Shown: piece after piece, positions 42,961 through 52,640 of the stretch | Numbering within the stretch: position 1 is the first letter of the stretch | Layout: every line of letters starts with the position of its first letter | Assembly: GCA_963575745.1 (NCBI GenBank) | Contig: CAUYUJ010021680.1 | Span: 27,501-91,500, forward strand | DNA length: 64,000 bases | From: Prorocentrum cordatum | Lineage: Eukaryota; Sar; Dinophyceae; Prorocentrales; Prorocentraceae | Reading direction: 5' to 3' | Notes under the pieces: model-generated | What the model saw: the letters and a program-made list of their open reading frames with translations, nothing else | Databases searched by the model: none | What the model was told of the DNA's origin: nothing | Program-made: the position numbers and the translations under genes

Positions 42961-43200
42961 TCGAGCTGCGATTAAGATGGCGAGCAGAAAAGAGATTCAA
43001 GATGGAGGGGAAAATATACTGGAGCTCTAACGACTTGTTGGATTTCGAGAAATTCAAATCAAGTAAGTCCAAAAAACAAAACATCCGTGGAATTATTGTT
43101 GCTAACTAGCCCCAGCGCGCCGGAATTACTCTTCTAGCTTCGCCGCTAACTCTTCTAGCTTCTTCTAATTTTTCTGCCAACTAGCCCCCCAGCGCGCCGG
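42960..43200 (+). repeat. satellite-domain linker, copy 2
   Basis: ACCCGATCGAGCTGCGATTA leading to CCAACTAGCCCCCCAGCGCG, directly before hairpin site 2. A short TCTTCTAGCTTC duplication lies inside. Confidence 0.85.
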
Positions 43201-43208
43201 AACTGGAA

Positions 43209-43239
43209 GCCGGCGGTAAACCGTAAACCAGGTTACCGC
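43209..43239 (+). repeat. hairpin site 2, intact
   Basis: GCCGGCGGTAAACC and GGTTACCGC around GTAAACCA. Its right flank GAGCCTCGTAGAGCTC and CTCGCACGGCGCTGCTCGG is the one also found right of unit B, so this is the empty counterpart of site 5. Confidence 0.9.
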
Positions 43240-43548
43240 AAGGAGCCTCGTAGAGCTCTTTTCTCGCACGGCGCTGCTCGGATACATGTAGGGAGCTTTC
43301 TGAAGCGCAAGCTGAATAACTCGAAAAAAACACGTTTTTGGGCTTTTATCCAAAGTCGGCTCCCCCAAGTGTTTTGATAGTAATACTGCAGCCACGGACC
43401 CGAGAATTTCACTGGCAGACGCGGCATGACCCACTGCAGGTGCGAAAAATACCATTCCTCAAAACGAATTTCAATAGATCTCAGAATCCTCGAAAAAACG
43501 ACCCCAGGTCATCACTTTGTCTGCCCGGGCAGGGTGGGCCAACTGGGA

Positions 43549-43583
43549 GCCGGCGGTAAGCCGTCAACCAGGTTACCGCCGGG
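43549..43583 (+). repeat. hairpin site 3, intact
   Basis: GCCGGCGGTAAGCC and GGTTACCGCCGGG around GTCAACCA. Flanks match site 2; the ~350 bp from site 2 to here is repeated again after it to about 43,900. Confidence 0.9.
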
Positions 43584-44010
43584 AGCCTCGTAGTTCTCTG
43601 TTCTCGCGCGGCGCTGCTCGGAACACATTGAGCAAGCTTTCTCAAGCATCCGCTGAAAAGCTCGAACAAACACGTTTTTCGGTTTTCATTCAAAGTTGGT
43701 TCCGCCAAGTGTTTTGGTAGTAATACTGCAGCTACGGACCTGGGAATTTCACTGGCAGACGCGGGACAACCCACTACAGGTGCTAAAAATACCAGTTCTC
43801 AAAACGAATGTCAGAATCTCTCACAATCTTCGAAAAAACGACCCCAGGTTGACACATTGTCCGCCCGGGCCGGGTGGGTCAACTAGCTGCACCCCGCGCC
43901 GGAATTCCTCTAGCTCATCGATGCCGAAGAGCTCTACGAGGTGCTAGCTGCACCCCGCGCCGGAATTCCTCTAGCTAATCGATGCCGAAAAGCTCTACGA
44001 GGCACTGGGC

Positions 44011-44046
44011 GCCGGCGGTAAACCGTCAACCTTGGTTACCGCCGGG
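44011..44046 (+). repeat. hairpin site 4, intact with outer arms
   Basis: Inner arms CCGGCGGTAA and TTACCGCCGG. Outer arms AAGCTCTACGAG (43,990) and CTCGTAGAGCTT (44,050) extend it into a nested inverted repeat of about 75 bp. Confidence 0.95.
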
Positions 44047-44064
44047 AGACTCGTAGAGCTTCCT

Positions 44065-45165
44065 TGCTCATCTGCAGCTCGAGTTAAGTCATGAAAACCA
44101 ATACCATCTCCAAAAAATGAGAAGATTACGCATAGCTTTTCAGGCCCAGCGCTGATAGCAGACTGATTCCAGGCGTCTAGATACTTTCAACTAGCGCCCC
44201 TGATGATTCCCTTCCGATTGCTGTGCTGAACAGCTCTGTAACTCATCTGCAGCGCGATTTAAGTCAAGAAAACCAATACCATCTCCAACACATGAGCAGA
44301 GTACAAATAGTTGTTCAGCCCGAGCGCTGATAGCATACTGATTTCAGACGTCTAGATAATTTGAAATAGCGCGCATGATGATTTCCTTTTTAACTGCTGT
44401 GCCAAAGGGCTGTGGAGCTCATCTGCAGCTCGATTTAAATCAAGAAAAGCATTTCCATCTCCAACAAAATAGCAGAGTATGAATAGTTGTTCGACTTCTA
44501 CGCTGATAGCAGACCGAGTCCAGGTGTTTAGTAGCGCGCCTGATGATTGCCGAACAGCTCTGTAGCTCATCTGCCGCTCGAGTTAAGTCAAGGACATCAT
44601 CACCATATTGGGAGAGAGAAAAAAAGTACGGATAGCGTTTCAGCCCCAGCGCTGATAGCAGACTGATTTCAGGCGTCTAGATACTTAGAACTATCAGGCC
44701 TGATGATTCCCTTCCGATTGTTGAGCCGAACAGCTCTGTAGCTCATCTGCAACTCGAGTTGAGTCGAGAAAACCATCACCATCTCCAAAAAAATGGAGAG
44801 TACGAATAGTGTTTCGGCTACAGTGCTGATCGCAGACAGAGTCCGGGCGTTCAGATACTTTAGACTAGCGCGCCTGATCATTGCCTTCCGATTGCTGTGC
44901 CGAAGAGCCACTTAGCTCATCTGCAGCTCGAGTTAAGTAAAGAAATTCATCATCTTCAAAACAAATAGTAACGTACGAACAGCTTCGCGGAACTAGCTCG
45001 AGTAGCAGACCGAGTTCAGACCTCTAGATGCTTCAAGCGAGCGCGCCTGATAACTCCGAATCGATTACGTGTGCGTACCAGCTCTGTAGCTATCCTACAG
45101 CTCAAGTTAAAACCAACAACGCCTGTCAAGATGACTCCAAACAGCCGATCCCGCCGGAGTGCTTT
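44065..45165 (+). repeat. ~175-bp satellite, block 2
   Basis: Six or so units with CAGCTCTGTAGCTCATCTGC and GCGCTGATAGCAGAC landmarks. Confidence 0.9.
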
Positions 45166-45361
45166 TTGGCAGTAATAGGTACCCGATCGACCTGAGATTA
45201 AGATGGCGAGCGGGGATAAGATCGAAGATCGCAAGCAAAAATACGAGAGCTCCGACGAATTGTTGAACTCCGAGAACATAGTTTTCAACCGAGCAAAAGT
45301 CAGCACAAGGTCCGTCGAGATTTTTCTTGCCAACTAGCCCTCCAGTGCTGTGGAACTGGGA
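45165..45361 (+). repeat. satellite-domain linker, copy 3
   Basis: TAGGTACCCGATCGACCTGA to TTGCCAACTAGCCCTCCAGT, directly before hairpin site 5. Confidence 0.85.
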
Positions 45362-45386
45362 GCCCGCGGTAAACCGTCAACCAGGT
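45362..45386 (+). repeat. hairpin site 5, left half
   Basis: GCCCGCGGTAAACCGTCAAC then CAGGT. One mismatch (CCCGCGG for CCGGCGG). The right half is about 2.3 kb away near 47,700. Confidence 0.8.
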
Positions 45387-45602
45387 TTGTTTGTTTGTTT
45401 GCGCTCCTGTGCACCAGCTGTAAAGCAGCTGGAGGAGAACGAGTCCCGAAGCAGCGAACGCAGCGAACGGGCGACGCACAAAGCGTTCAGGCGGCACACC
45501 TACACAGTGAACCTCCTTTGAAGGTCAGGCAACGTTTCAACGAGCGGAGTTAAAGGGAAAGCAGAGCAGAAAGAAGATTACGAGTAGCCTACTACACAAT
45601 AC

Positions 45603-46874
45603 TCATGTGGCGCAGGAAAAAAAGTAAAAGGCAGAAATCTCATCATAAGTCCAGCCGTATGGATGCCAGTCGAAATCCATAAGCTCCGATGGTGCAGGCA
45701 TATGGCACAGGTCCATGTACGACCACTCCAGTTCTTCAAATCTCGCACTGGACATTTGCGGATTCCGCACCGCCTCCTCGACTGAGACAGCACTGTGCAG
45801 CATGCCGAGCAGGGGAAGGACGTCGGCGAGTCGCATATGTAGTAACTTCGCACCGCAAATGACGTCCCCCATAGCGACATACGTGCGCACGACCACAGTG
45901 AAAGGGTCGAAGAACTTCGCACATCCCAAGTTAACATACAGTGGGTGCCGTTGAACCTCTGGGGGCGCCGCAAGAATGGAGCCCACCTCGGACTTGCTGA
46001 CCCTGCGGATACACTTGAACTCATTCTCAGCGCCCATAAAGAGAAAACCCTCCAACGGCGTCCCAAGAGACTCACTCAGACCAGCATAACCCGCATACCC
46101 GCTCTCTGGGTGGAGGACGTCCTGGAGATTCTCGCCACTCGCAGCCTCCCTCCAAGCACCAACAATGAAACATATAGGCACCCAAGTATCGTGCACATCA
46201 TCTGCGCAGCACGTCACCAATTCCCGCGGCGCGGGGAACTCAATATCATAAGTGGGAACACAGCCTGGATTCAAGACAACATTGAGCGTGACATCGGAAT
46301 CTGCCTGCACTTTGGGCGTCGAAGAAAACTCTGCACTCGAAAGAGGTACCGCGGGAACCAACGAGTGAGCCCTTACATCAGCCAAAGAAGCACTCTGCGC
46401 ACAGCCAGGGTTCGATACCACAGCGAGCGTGACATCGGATACTGCCTCCAACTCCTCCTCCGCCTCCTCCGTCACTTTCCCAAGAACAGTTCCTGCAGCT
46501 CCTCCCTCCATCCCAAAAACACTCTCTGTCTGACAGCCGACTCCAAAGGGCTCCAGAGGATAAGATGAAAGAACTGCATACAAGTCCGGAGAAGATGAGA
46601 CCACTGCCTTCACATCAGAAGAAGATGAGACCACTGCCTTCACATCAGAAGAAGAAGATGAAAGAACTGCATACATGTCAGAAGAAGATGAGACCACTGC
46701 CTGCACATCCTTCCCACAAGAGGCTGTACAAGCATTCCGAAATCCGGAATTTTTGAATCGAATTTTCTGGACTTCGGCAGAGTGTGTAATCGTAAGTGCG
46801 TTGTCACCTGACTCATGAAGGCGCGATAACACTATTCCCGTCGGCGTCCTGGAAAGTGAACTGAGTCTGCACAC
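45603..46874 (-). CDS. unit B repeat-containing protein, 3' frame
   Basis: An open frame of over 420 codons without an ATG near its beginning; the first ATG (46,674-46,676) lies inside a repeat, so coding probably enters from upstream by a frame change. A repeat of about 11-13 residues with VKAVVSSSSD and YAVLSS is followed by an acidic part and two related VTLxVVxNPGC segments. The C-terminal 190 residues look like a folded domain (CCADDVHDTWVPICFIVGAW, GVPLEGFLFMGAENE-like, LGCAKFFDPFTVVVRTYVAM). I recognise no family and no RT or nuclease motif. It may be one gene with the frame at 46,951-47,394. Confidence 0.5.
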   Translation of the reverse strand: MCRLSSLSRTPTGIVLSRLHESGDNALTITHSAEVQKIRFKNSGFRNACTASCGKDVQAVVSSSSDMYAVLSSSSSDVKAVVSSSSDVKAVVSSSPDLYAVLSSYPLEPFGVGCQTESVFGMEGGAAGTVLGKVTEEAEEELEAVSDVTLAVVSNPGCAQSASLADVRAHSLVPAVPLSSAEFSSTPKVQADSDVTLNVVLNPGCVPTYDIEFPAPRELVTCCADDVHDTWVPICFIVGAWREAASGENLQDVLHPESGYAGYAGLSESLGTPLEGFLFMGAENEFKCIRRVSKSEVGSILAAPPEVQRHPLYVNLGCAKFFDPFTVVVRTYVAMGDVICGAKLLHMRLADVLPLLGMLHSAVSVEEAVRNPQMSSARFEELEWSYMDLCHMPAPSELMDFDWHPYGWTYDEISAFYFFSCAT

Positions 46875-46950
46875 AGGCGTCCTTCAAAGTGAACTGAGTA
46901 TGCACGCCAGCATCCATTGAAGTGAACTGAGTTTGCACACAGGCGTCCTC

Positions 46951-47394
46951 TCAAGTGAACTGAGTTTGCACGCCGGCACCCATTGAAGACAATCGAATGC
47001 TGTGAGAATGCACTTGGACCTCAGCATCAATTGAAGACACTCGAATGCTTTGAAAGGGGGAGTGCACTTCGTCAACCTGGACACCAGCATCAATTGAAAA
47101 TACTCGAATGCTTTGAGAAGGATGTTCGACCTCGTCAACCTGGACCCCAGCATCAATAGCAGAAGAAAAACCGCGAAGTGCAACGGAATCAACTATCGGG
47201 CAGCTGTCAGAGGGATGGAGTAATGCTGTCAACAACTCATTCGCCTGAGCATCCAACTCTGCATACAAGACCGCGTCGCGGGCGACTAGGCCTTCGAGCA
47301 CCAACGGAAGAGGACAATTCGGTCGAACCCATCTAAGTTGGCTAGCCCGAGCCCGACGCAAACACCTGCATGCGAGACTCCGCACATGAGGCAT
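46951..47394 (-). pseudogene. unit B 5' frame, interrupted by TGA
   Basis: ATG at 47,392-47,394 opens 147 codons. The end consists of repeats based on SIDAGVQVDEV and SIRVSSIDAEVQV. A TGA at 46,951 interrupts, after which the same frame continues with the same kind of repeat (EDACVQTQFTSMDAGVHTQF) to a stop near 46,820. The larger frame at 45,603-46,874 starts in another phase, so at least one frameshift or an intron lies between. Confidence 0.5.
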
Positions 47395-47694
47395 CCGGCA
47401 CAAACAAGACCACAAATGATAGGTAAATGGCAGAAAACTGAGGGGAGATGTGCGAGGACACCTGAGAGATCACGCAGATCTGAAAGAACCGAGACTTACG
47501 ATCACCACTCTGGGCAGTGAGGAACAAGTCAGCGTATACAAATTGCCACCGCCGACCCGCAACAAGAAATGAATATGAGAGGCCAACAATGACAAGCAAG
47601 ATGTACAGGGAGATGGGCAGTTGCGTAAGCAGAGCAAAACAACACGCTAGCTCAACGTTCACCTTCGCGGAGGTTCCCCAGGCAGGAGAAAATG

Positions 47695-48050
47695 AACGTT
47701 TGCGGAGCCTTGAGCCTTGAGCCCCGTAGAGCTCCTTTCTCGCACGGCGCTGCTCGGAACACATGGAGGAAGCTTTCTCAAGCTCGAGCTGAAAAACTCG
47801 AAAAACATGTTTTTCGATGTTATCCAAAGTCGTTCCTTCAAGTGTTTTGATAGTAATACTGCAGCTACGGACCTGAGAATTCGACAGGCAGACGCGCCAT
47901 AACCCACAGGTGCGAAAAATACTCGCTTCCAAAACGAATTTCCAATCTCTCACAATCTTCAAAAAAACCGACCCCAAGTCATCACATTGTCCGCCCGGGC
48001 CGACTCGGCCACTTGCTAGCGTCCAAAAACCGGATAGCAAAGAGGCACTG
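47695..48050 (+). repeat. hairpin site 5 right flank and repeat block
   Basis: Degraded right half near 47,700, then CGTAGAGCTCCTTTCTCGCA and sequence shared with 43,245-43,530 (GTTTTGATAGTAATACTGCA). It ends GCGTCCAAAAACCGGATAGC, a block that recurs before the hairpins at 48,053 and 49,263. Confidence 0.8.
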
Positions 48051-48052
48051 GG

Positions 48053-48089
48053 AGCCGGCGGTGAACCGTCAACCTTCGTTACCGCCGGG
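48053..48089 (+). repeat. hairpin site 6, intact
   Basis: GCCGGCGGTGAACCGTCAAC and CTTCGTTACCGCCGGG. Flanked on the right by the GCAATGCGGGCGCGGCAATC block. Confidence 0.9.
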
Positions 48090-48229
48090 AACTCGTAGAG
48101 CTTCTTCGCGCAATGCGGGCGCGGCAATCTCGCATTGCGCGCGCGAGGGCGCGGTCTCATGAAGAGGACGTGGAGAAGAAGAAGGAGTGAGGGAACAGCA
48201 TCTCTGGACAAAAAAATAAGACATACCAG

Positions 48230-49190
48230 ACCCAGTTCAGGCGTCTGGACACTGTAAACTAGCGCGCCTGTTGATTTCCTTCCGATCGCTGCGCCGAAGA
48301 GCGTAAAGAAAACCATCACCATCTCTAAAAAAACAAAGTCCGAATAGGTGTTCGGTCCCAGCGCTGAGAGCAGACCGAGTTCAGGCGTCTAGATACTTTG
48401 CACTAGCGTGCCGGATTATTTCCGTTCGATCGCTGTGCCGAACAGCTATGTAGCCCATTTGAAGCTCGAATTAAATCGTGAAAACCATCACCAGCTCGAG
48501 AAAATTAGCAGAGCACGAATAGTTTTATCGGCTCCAGCGCTGATAGCAGACCGAGATCAGGCGTCTAGATACTTTTAACCAGCGCCCCTGATGATTCCCT
48601 TCCGATTGCTGTGCTGAGATCTGCAGCTCGAGATAAGTTAAGGAAACCAATACCAACTCCAAGAAATTAGCAGAGTACGACGAGTTGTTTCGCCCGAGCG
48701 CTCATAGCAGACTGATTTCAGGCGTCTAGATACTTTCAACCAGCGCGCCTGATGATGTGCTTCCGATTGGTGTGCCGAACAGCTATGTAGCTTATCAGTG
48801 GAGATAAATCAAGAAAACCCATTCGATCTCCAGAAAATTAGCAGAGTACGAATAGTGTTCGGGCTTCTGCGCTGCTAGCAAGCGACTAGATACTTCAGAC
48901 TATCGCGTATGATGATTTCCTCTGATTACTGTCCTAAAGAGCTCTCTAGCTCGTCTGCAGCTCGAGTTGGGGAAAAACGCATTATCCTTTCAAAAAAATT
49001 CGGTGGCGTAAAAATAGTTGCGCGGACCTAGCTCTGGTAGCAGACCGAGTTCAGACTTCTACATGCTCGAAACGAACGCGCCTGATGACCCTGCATCGAT
49101 TAGGTGTGCACACCATCTCTATAGCAGTCCTACAGCTCGAGTTAAGTTCAGAAAACCGACAGCACTTGTCAACTTAGCACCGTCGAAAAC
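48230..49190 (+). repeat. ~175-bp satellite, block 3
   Basis: Units with GCAGACCGAGTTCAGGCGTC and CTAGATACTT landmarks. One or two units are shortened. Confidence 0.9.
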
Positions 49191-49262
49191 CCGGATAGCA
49201 AAGAGGCGCTCACACTTGGTAGCGCCCAAAACCCGGATAGCAAAGAGGCACCCACACTGGGG

Positions 49263-49298
49263 GCCGGCGGTAAAACGTCAACCTTGGTTACCGCCGGG
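49263..49298 (+). repeat. hairpin site 7, intact
   Basis: GCCGGCGGTAAAACGTCAAC and CTTGGTTACCGCCGGG. It has the same right flank as sites 1, 6 and 9. Confidence 0.9.
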
Positions 49299-49429
49299 AA
49301 CTTGTAGAGCTTCCCCGTGCAATGCGGGAGCGGCAATCTCGCATTGCGCGCGCGAGGGCGCGGTCTCATGGAGGAGGACGTGGAAGAGAAGGAGGAGGGA
49401 GGGAAAAGCACCTCTGGAAAGAAATAATA

Positions 49430-50390
49430 GACATACCAGACCGAATTCAGGCGTCTGGACACTTCATAACCATCTCAAAACAAAACAGAGTACGAACAGT
49501 TTTTCGGCCCCAGCGCTGATAGTAGACTGATTTCAGGCTCTAGATACTTTGAACTAGCGCGCCAGAATATTCCCTTCCCATTGCTGTGCCGAACAGCTCT
49601 GTAGCTCATCTGCAGCTCGAGTGAGGTCAAGAGAAACATCACCACCTCGAGGAAAAAATATAGAGTACGAATAACTTTTCAGGCCCAGCGCTTATAGCAG
49701 ACGGAGATAAGGCGTCTAGATACTGCAGACGATCGCGCCTGATGATTTCCTTCCCATTGCTGTGCCGAACAGCTCTGTAGCCCATCTGCAACCCGAGTTA
49801 AGTCCAGAAAAGCATCACCATCTCGAAAAAAAAGCAGATTACGACTAGTTTTTCAACCCAGCGCCGATAGCAAACCGAGATCAGGCGTCTAGATACATTC
49901 AACTGGCGCGACTGATGATTTCCTTCCATTTCTGTGCTGAACAGCTCTGTAGCTCATCTGCAGTTCGAGTTAAGTCCAGAAAAGCATCACCATCTCCAAA
50001 AAAAATACCAGAGTACGAATAATTTCTCAGCCCCAGCGCTGATAGCAGACCGAGATCAGGCGTCTAGGTACTGCAAACTATCGCGCCTGAAGATCCCCTT
50101 CCGATTGATGTGCCAGAGAGCTCTGTAGCTTATCTGCAGCTCGAGTAAAGTCAAGAAACTCATCATCATCCAAAAAAATTAGAGTACGAGTAGTTTCGCG
50201 GACCTAGCCCGAGTAGCAGACCGAGTTCAGACCTCTAGATGCTTGAGACGAACGCGCCTAATCAGTCTGGATCGATTAGGTGTGCATACCAGCTCTGTAG
50301 CGCTCCTGAAGCTCGAGTTAAGTACAGAAAACCGACAGCACCTGTCACGATGACACAAAACAGCCGATCCCGCCTGAGTGCTTTTTGGCA
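49430..50390 (+). repeat. ~175-bp satellite, block 4
   Basis: Starts of GCTCTGTAG or its variants at 49,596, 49,772, 49,944, 50,120 and 50,292 give periods of 176, 172, 176 and 172 bp. The alternation may reflect a dimeric unit. Confidence 0.95.
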
Positions 50391-50490
50391 GTAATAGGTA
50401 CCCGATCGACCTGAGATTAAGACGGCGAGCGGGAATAAGATCGAAGGTGGGGGGGAAAATACTAGAGCTCTGACGAATGTTCAAACTGGC
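50390..50490 (+). repeat. satellite-domain linker, copy 4 (short)
   Basis: GTAATAGGTACCCGATCGAC to AGCTCTGACGAATGTTCAAA. The second half of the linker is missing; the hairpin follows directly. Confidence 0.85.
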
Positions 50491-50515
50491 GCCGGCGGTG
50501 AACCGTCAACCTGGT
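50491..50515 (+). repeat. hairpin site 8, left half
   Basis: GCCGGCGGTGAACCGTCAAC then CTGGT. It carries the TGA variant of the inner arm. The right half with the matching TCA (58,519-58,530) is 8 kb away, beyond units C and D. Confidence 0.95.
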
Positions 50516-50582
50516 CTTTTTTGCGTCTTTTGCGAAGGCCGGTTCGAACTCCCATGGGAGCAGGCCTAAACACAAAGAACCT

Positions 50583-50790
50583 AAACAGCGAAGCTGTACA
50601 GGAAGACAGCGAAGCTGCAAAGATTAAAGCAGATGTGCATCAAACAGCGAGGCTGTACAGATATGCACAAGACTGCCCACACACAAGAATATAACACTAA
50701 AACAGTGAAACGCAGTAACCACTGGTGTGTACAGCGACCACACGAGAAGCAGTGAGAGACCATACAGTAACCACTGGTTTATACAGCGAT
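50583..50790 (-). repeat. unit C 3' array of short palindromes
   Basis: ACAGCGAAGCTGT, ACAGCGAAGCTGC and ACAGCGAGGCTGT occur at 50,585, 50,605 and 50,642. They are followed by a pair of CAGTAACCACTGG palindromes near 50,715 and 50,765. The ACAGC/GCTGT dyads match those in the 3' UTR of unit D. Confidence 0.85.
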
Positions 50791-51060
50791 TACCGTCTCA
50801 ACACCACTGAGAACGCACAAGAGATTAAAGGTCATAATGCAGATAAGATCAAAGGCCTACTTTGAGGCACCACGTGACAAATCACGGAAAGTCACGTTCA
50901 AAGGTCAATGAGCCCTCAAATCAAGGAAGCAACGAATGATCTACTTTGAGGGATCAAGCGAAACTCTTATTCAACACACGCGCGTGCACGACAACACACA
51001 CACGCATGAAGAAAGGCAACGCAATGACAAATCAAGCGTGCAGGATCAATCACATGTGCA

Positions 51061-52260
51061 TCATCTGTGCCGTTTCCGATGCTTCTTGCCGCTCCGCGTC
51101 AATACACTCCTGGAAGTAGAACTCCGAGGACCCCCTTGTTGCGAATCATCCTCCTCGGAACTTTCAATTCCCAATTGCAGCCTGTATGCATGAAGAGCCT
51201 CAGTCCTACGCTGAAACTCCTGTCTCGGGAGTCGGTGTAGCTCACGCCAAAGAGCACTGACATCGACACCGGCAAGGGCCCAGTCCCTGGCAGCTTGAAA
51301 CCCGTCCTCCGTCACTGCTGCACTCACAACTGCATTAGATAAACTCCCAGTCGTTGAACTCCCAGGGTGTGAAGTCATAGAATCTTTATAATAAGAACAA
51401 TGCAACTGCTCATTCCGCAACTCCTCATTCTGCAACTCCTCACCCTGCAACTCCTCATCATGCAACTCCTCTTTCAGAACACCTGGATCAACAGAAACAG
51501 AAACCACTTCCGATCTTCCACGAATCTCCACATCCTCGTTCTCCTTCTCCACCTCCGACATCTTAACATCAGCTGCCGACTTAACAGGGGCAAAAACAAT
51601 AGACATGTTATCCTCGTTATCCTGCTCCAACTCCGACATCTTCACATCAGCTGCCGTCAGAGCAGGAACAGGAACGTGCGAACCCACGTGCGCTACCTCA
51701 TGATCAACACGCCGAGTCTTTAGGGTCTGCCCTACAGGCTCCCCAAGGACAGCATCATGCCCCGACCTGCAACTCATAGTTTTCTTATTCGGCCTCCTCG
51801 ATATGGGACGCAGCCTCGCTTGAAGGGGCATCTCATAAGAAACCACTGAAGGCCGATCATCAAACTGGACTCGCCTAGATGAAGAGCTCCCAACATGAAA
51901 ATCAGAGGCGCCATGATCAACACTGGACCTGTGATAACAAGATATCTCATGATCAACATCCTGATCAGCCTGTAGGGTCTGCCCGACAGGCTCCCCAAGG
52001 ACAGCATCCTGCCCCGTCCTGCACATCATAGTTTTCTTCTTCAGCCTCCTCCGCTGCCGCCGGGATCCGGCCGAACCGGCGGCAGCGGGATCAGGGGCGC
52101 CCTGCGCCGGACCAACGCCACACCGCGTCGCCGCCATGACCGAGGCCACGGCAGCCGCGGCGGCTGCGACAGTCCTGCGCGGGGCACCTGCCTGAACAGC
52201 AGCGCGGACCGCTGCCTCCACAAGAGATGCAGCCAACGCGGCGCCGCCGTCGTCCCTCAT
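51061..52260 (-). CDS. unit C repeat-containing protein, function unknown
   Basis: First ATG at 52,258-52,260, about 399 residues; the open frame continues upstream without another ATG. The N-terminal part is Ala-rich. Two related ~90-residue segments each carry KKTMxCRxGxDAVLGEPVGQ. Two shorter ones have ADVKMSELEQDNEDN and ADVKMSEVEKENEDV. A run of EELxxEELQ units follows, and the C-terminus is basic (SGKKHRKRHR, suggestive of nucleic acid or nuclear targeting). No zinc finger, RT or nuclease is seen. It lies alone in unit C. The frame is intact, unlike those of units A and B, which suggests a younger insertion. The family is unknown to me. Confidence 0.6.
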   Translation of the reverse strand: MRDDGGAALAASLVEAAVRAAVQAGAPRRTVAAAAAAVASVMAATRCGVGPAQGAPDPAAAGSAGSRRQRRRLKKKTMMCRTGQDAVLGEPVGQTLQADQDVDHEISCYHRSSVDHGASDFHVGSSSSRRVQFDDRPSVVSYEMPLQARLRPISRRPNKKTMSCRSGHDAVLGEPVGQTLKTRRVDHEVAHVGSHVPVPALTAADVKMSELEQDNEDNMSIVFAPVKSAADVKMSEVEKENEDVEIRGRSEVVSVSVDPGVLKEELHDEELQGEELQNEELRNEQLHCSYYKDSMTSHPGSSTTGSLSNAVVSAAVTEDGFQAARDWALAGVDVSALWRELHRLPRQEFQRRTEALHAYRLQLGIESSEEDDSQQGGPRSSTSRSVLTRSGKKHRKRHR

Positions 52261-52374
52261 ACTGAGAGCACCGTGCACATTATGAGGAAACAAAGACTCC
52301 TTACTGCACAATGCAGCTCGAGACGAGGGGGGCCCCAGCGGTGAGGCCTGGCCGAGCAGGAGGTAAACTCTGCC

Positions 52375-52383
52375 CAACCTGGT
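52375..52383. repeat. CAACCTGGT junction between units C and D
   Basis: Third copy of the nine-base direct repeat, here between the 5' end of unit C and the 3' end of unit D. It is expected if each unit entered the same loop and duplicated the target. Confidence 0.9.
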
Positions 52384-52640
52384 ATGCGGTCTGCGGGGCC
52401 CGATTCGAGCCCCCTTAGGGGGCAGGGCCAGCGGTAGGATTACCTACAGGCAACCTAAGCACTAACAGCGGAGCTGTGTGATATACAAGTCAGCGTAGCT
52501 GTGCAGATATGATACAACAGCGTAGCTGCACAGGAATATACACACATCAAAGAAACAGTGGGGCTAAGCATGTATCTTACAACAGCGGAGCTGTGCAGAT
52601 ATAGTACACACAAACAATCACCGGCCAAGCTGTACGTGTA
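52384..52640 (-). repeat. unit D 3' UTR with palindrome array
   Basis: ACAGCGGAGCTGT at 52,465 and 52,580, CAGCGTAGCTG at 52,491 and 52,516, plus weaker copies. Nearer the 3' end is a CCCCCTTAGGGGG palindrome with GCTCGAATC, the equivalent of CTCCCATGGGAG with GTTCGAACC in unit C. These could be the structure the RT recognises on its RNA. Confidence 0.8.

Larger units (their letters stand above)
45387..47700 (-). mobile_element. insertion unit B in hairpin loop
   Basis: It splits hairpin site 5. The left edge is sharp, following CAACCAGGT at 45,378-45,386. The right edge is degraded: TTTGCGGAGCCT at 47,699 continues into CCCCGTAGAGCTCCTTTCTC and CGCACGGCGCTGCTCGGAAC, the flank seen after empty sites 2 and 3. 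On the minus strand its 3' end is GGAGCGCAAACAAACAAACA next to ACCTGGTTG, an A-rich tail. It has open frames but no RT. I infer a non-autonomous retroelement with an older insertion than C and D. Confidence 0.65.
50516..52374 (-). mobile_element. insertion unit C in hairpin loop
   Basis: A 1,859-bp unit with CAACCTGGT at both edges (50,507-50,515 and 52,375-52,383). On the minus strand it starts with GGCAGAGTTTACCTCCTGCT, carries a ~400-codon open frame, and has a 3' UTR with ACAGC-GNA-GCTGT palindromes (50,583-50,660), a CTCCCATGGGAG palindrome plus GTTCGAACC, and an A-rich end before ACCAGGTTG. The last features have counterparts at the 3' end of unit D. There is no RT. I infer a non-autonomous partner of D. 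Confidence 0.8.

Noticed and set aside
50525-50545. GTTCGAACC as a tRNA B box, hence a tRNA gene or tRNA-derived SINE at the ends of units C and D
   Set aside because: The matching T-arm stem does not pair, there is no convincing A box, and the unit D equivalent has GCTCGAATC.
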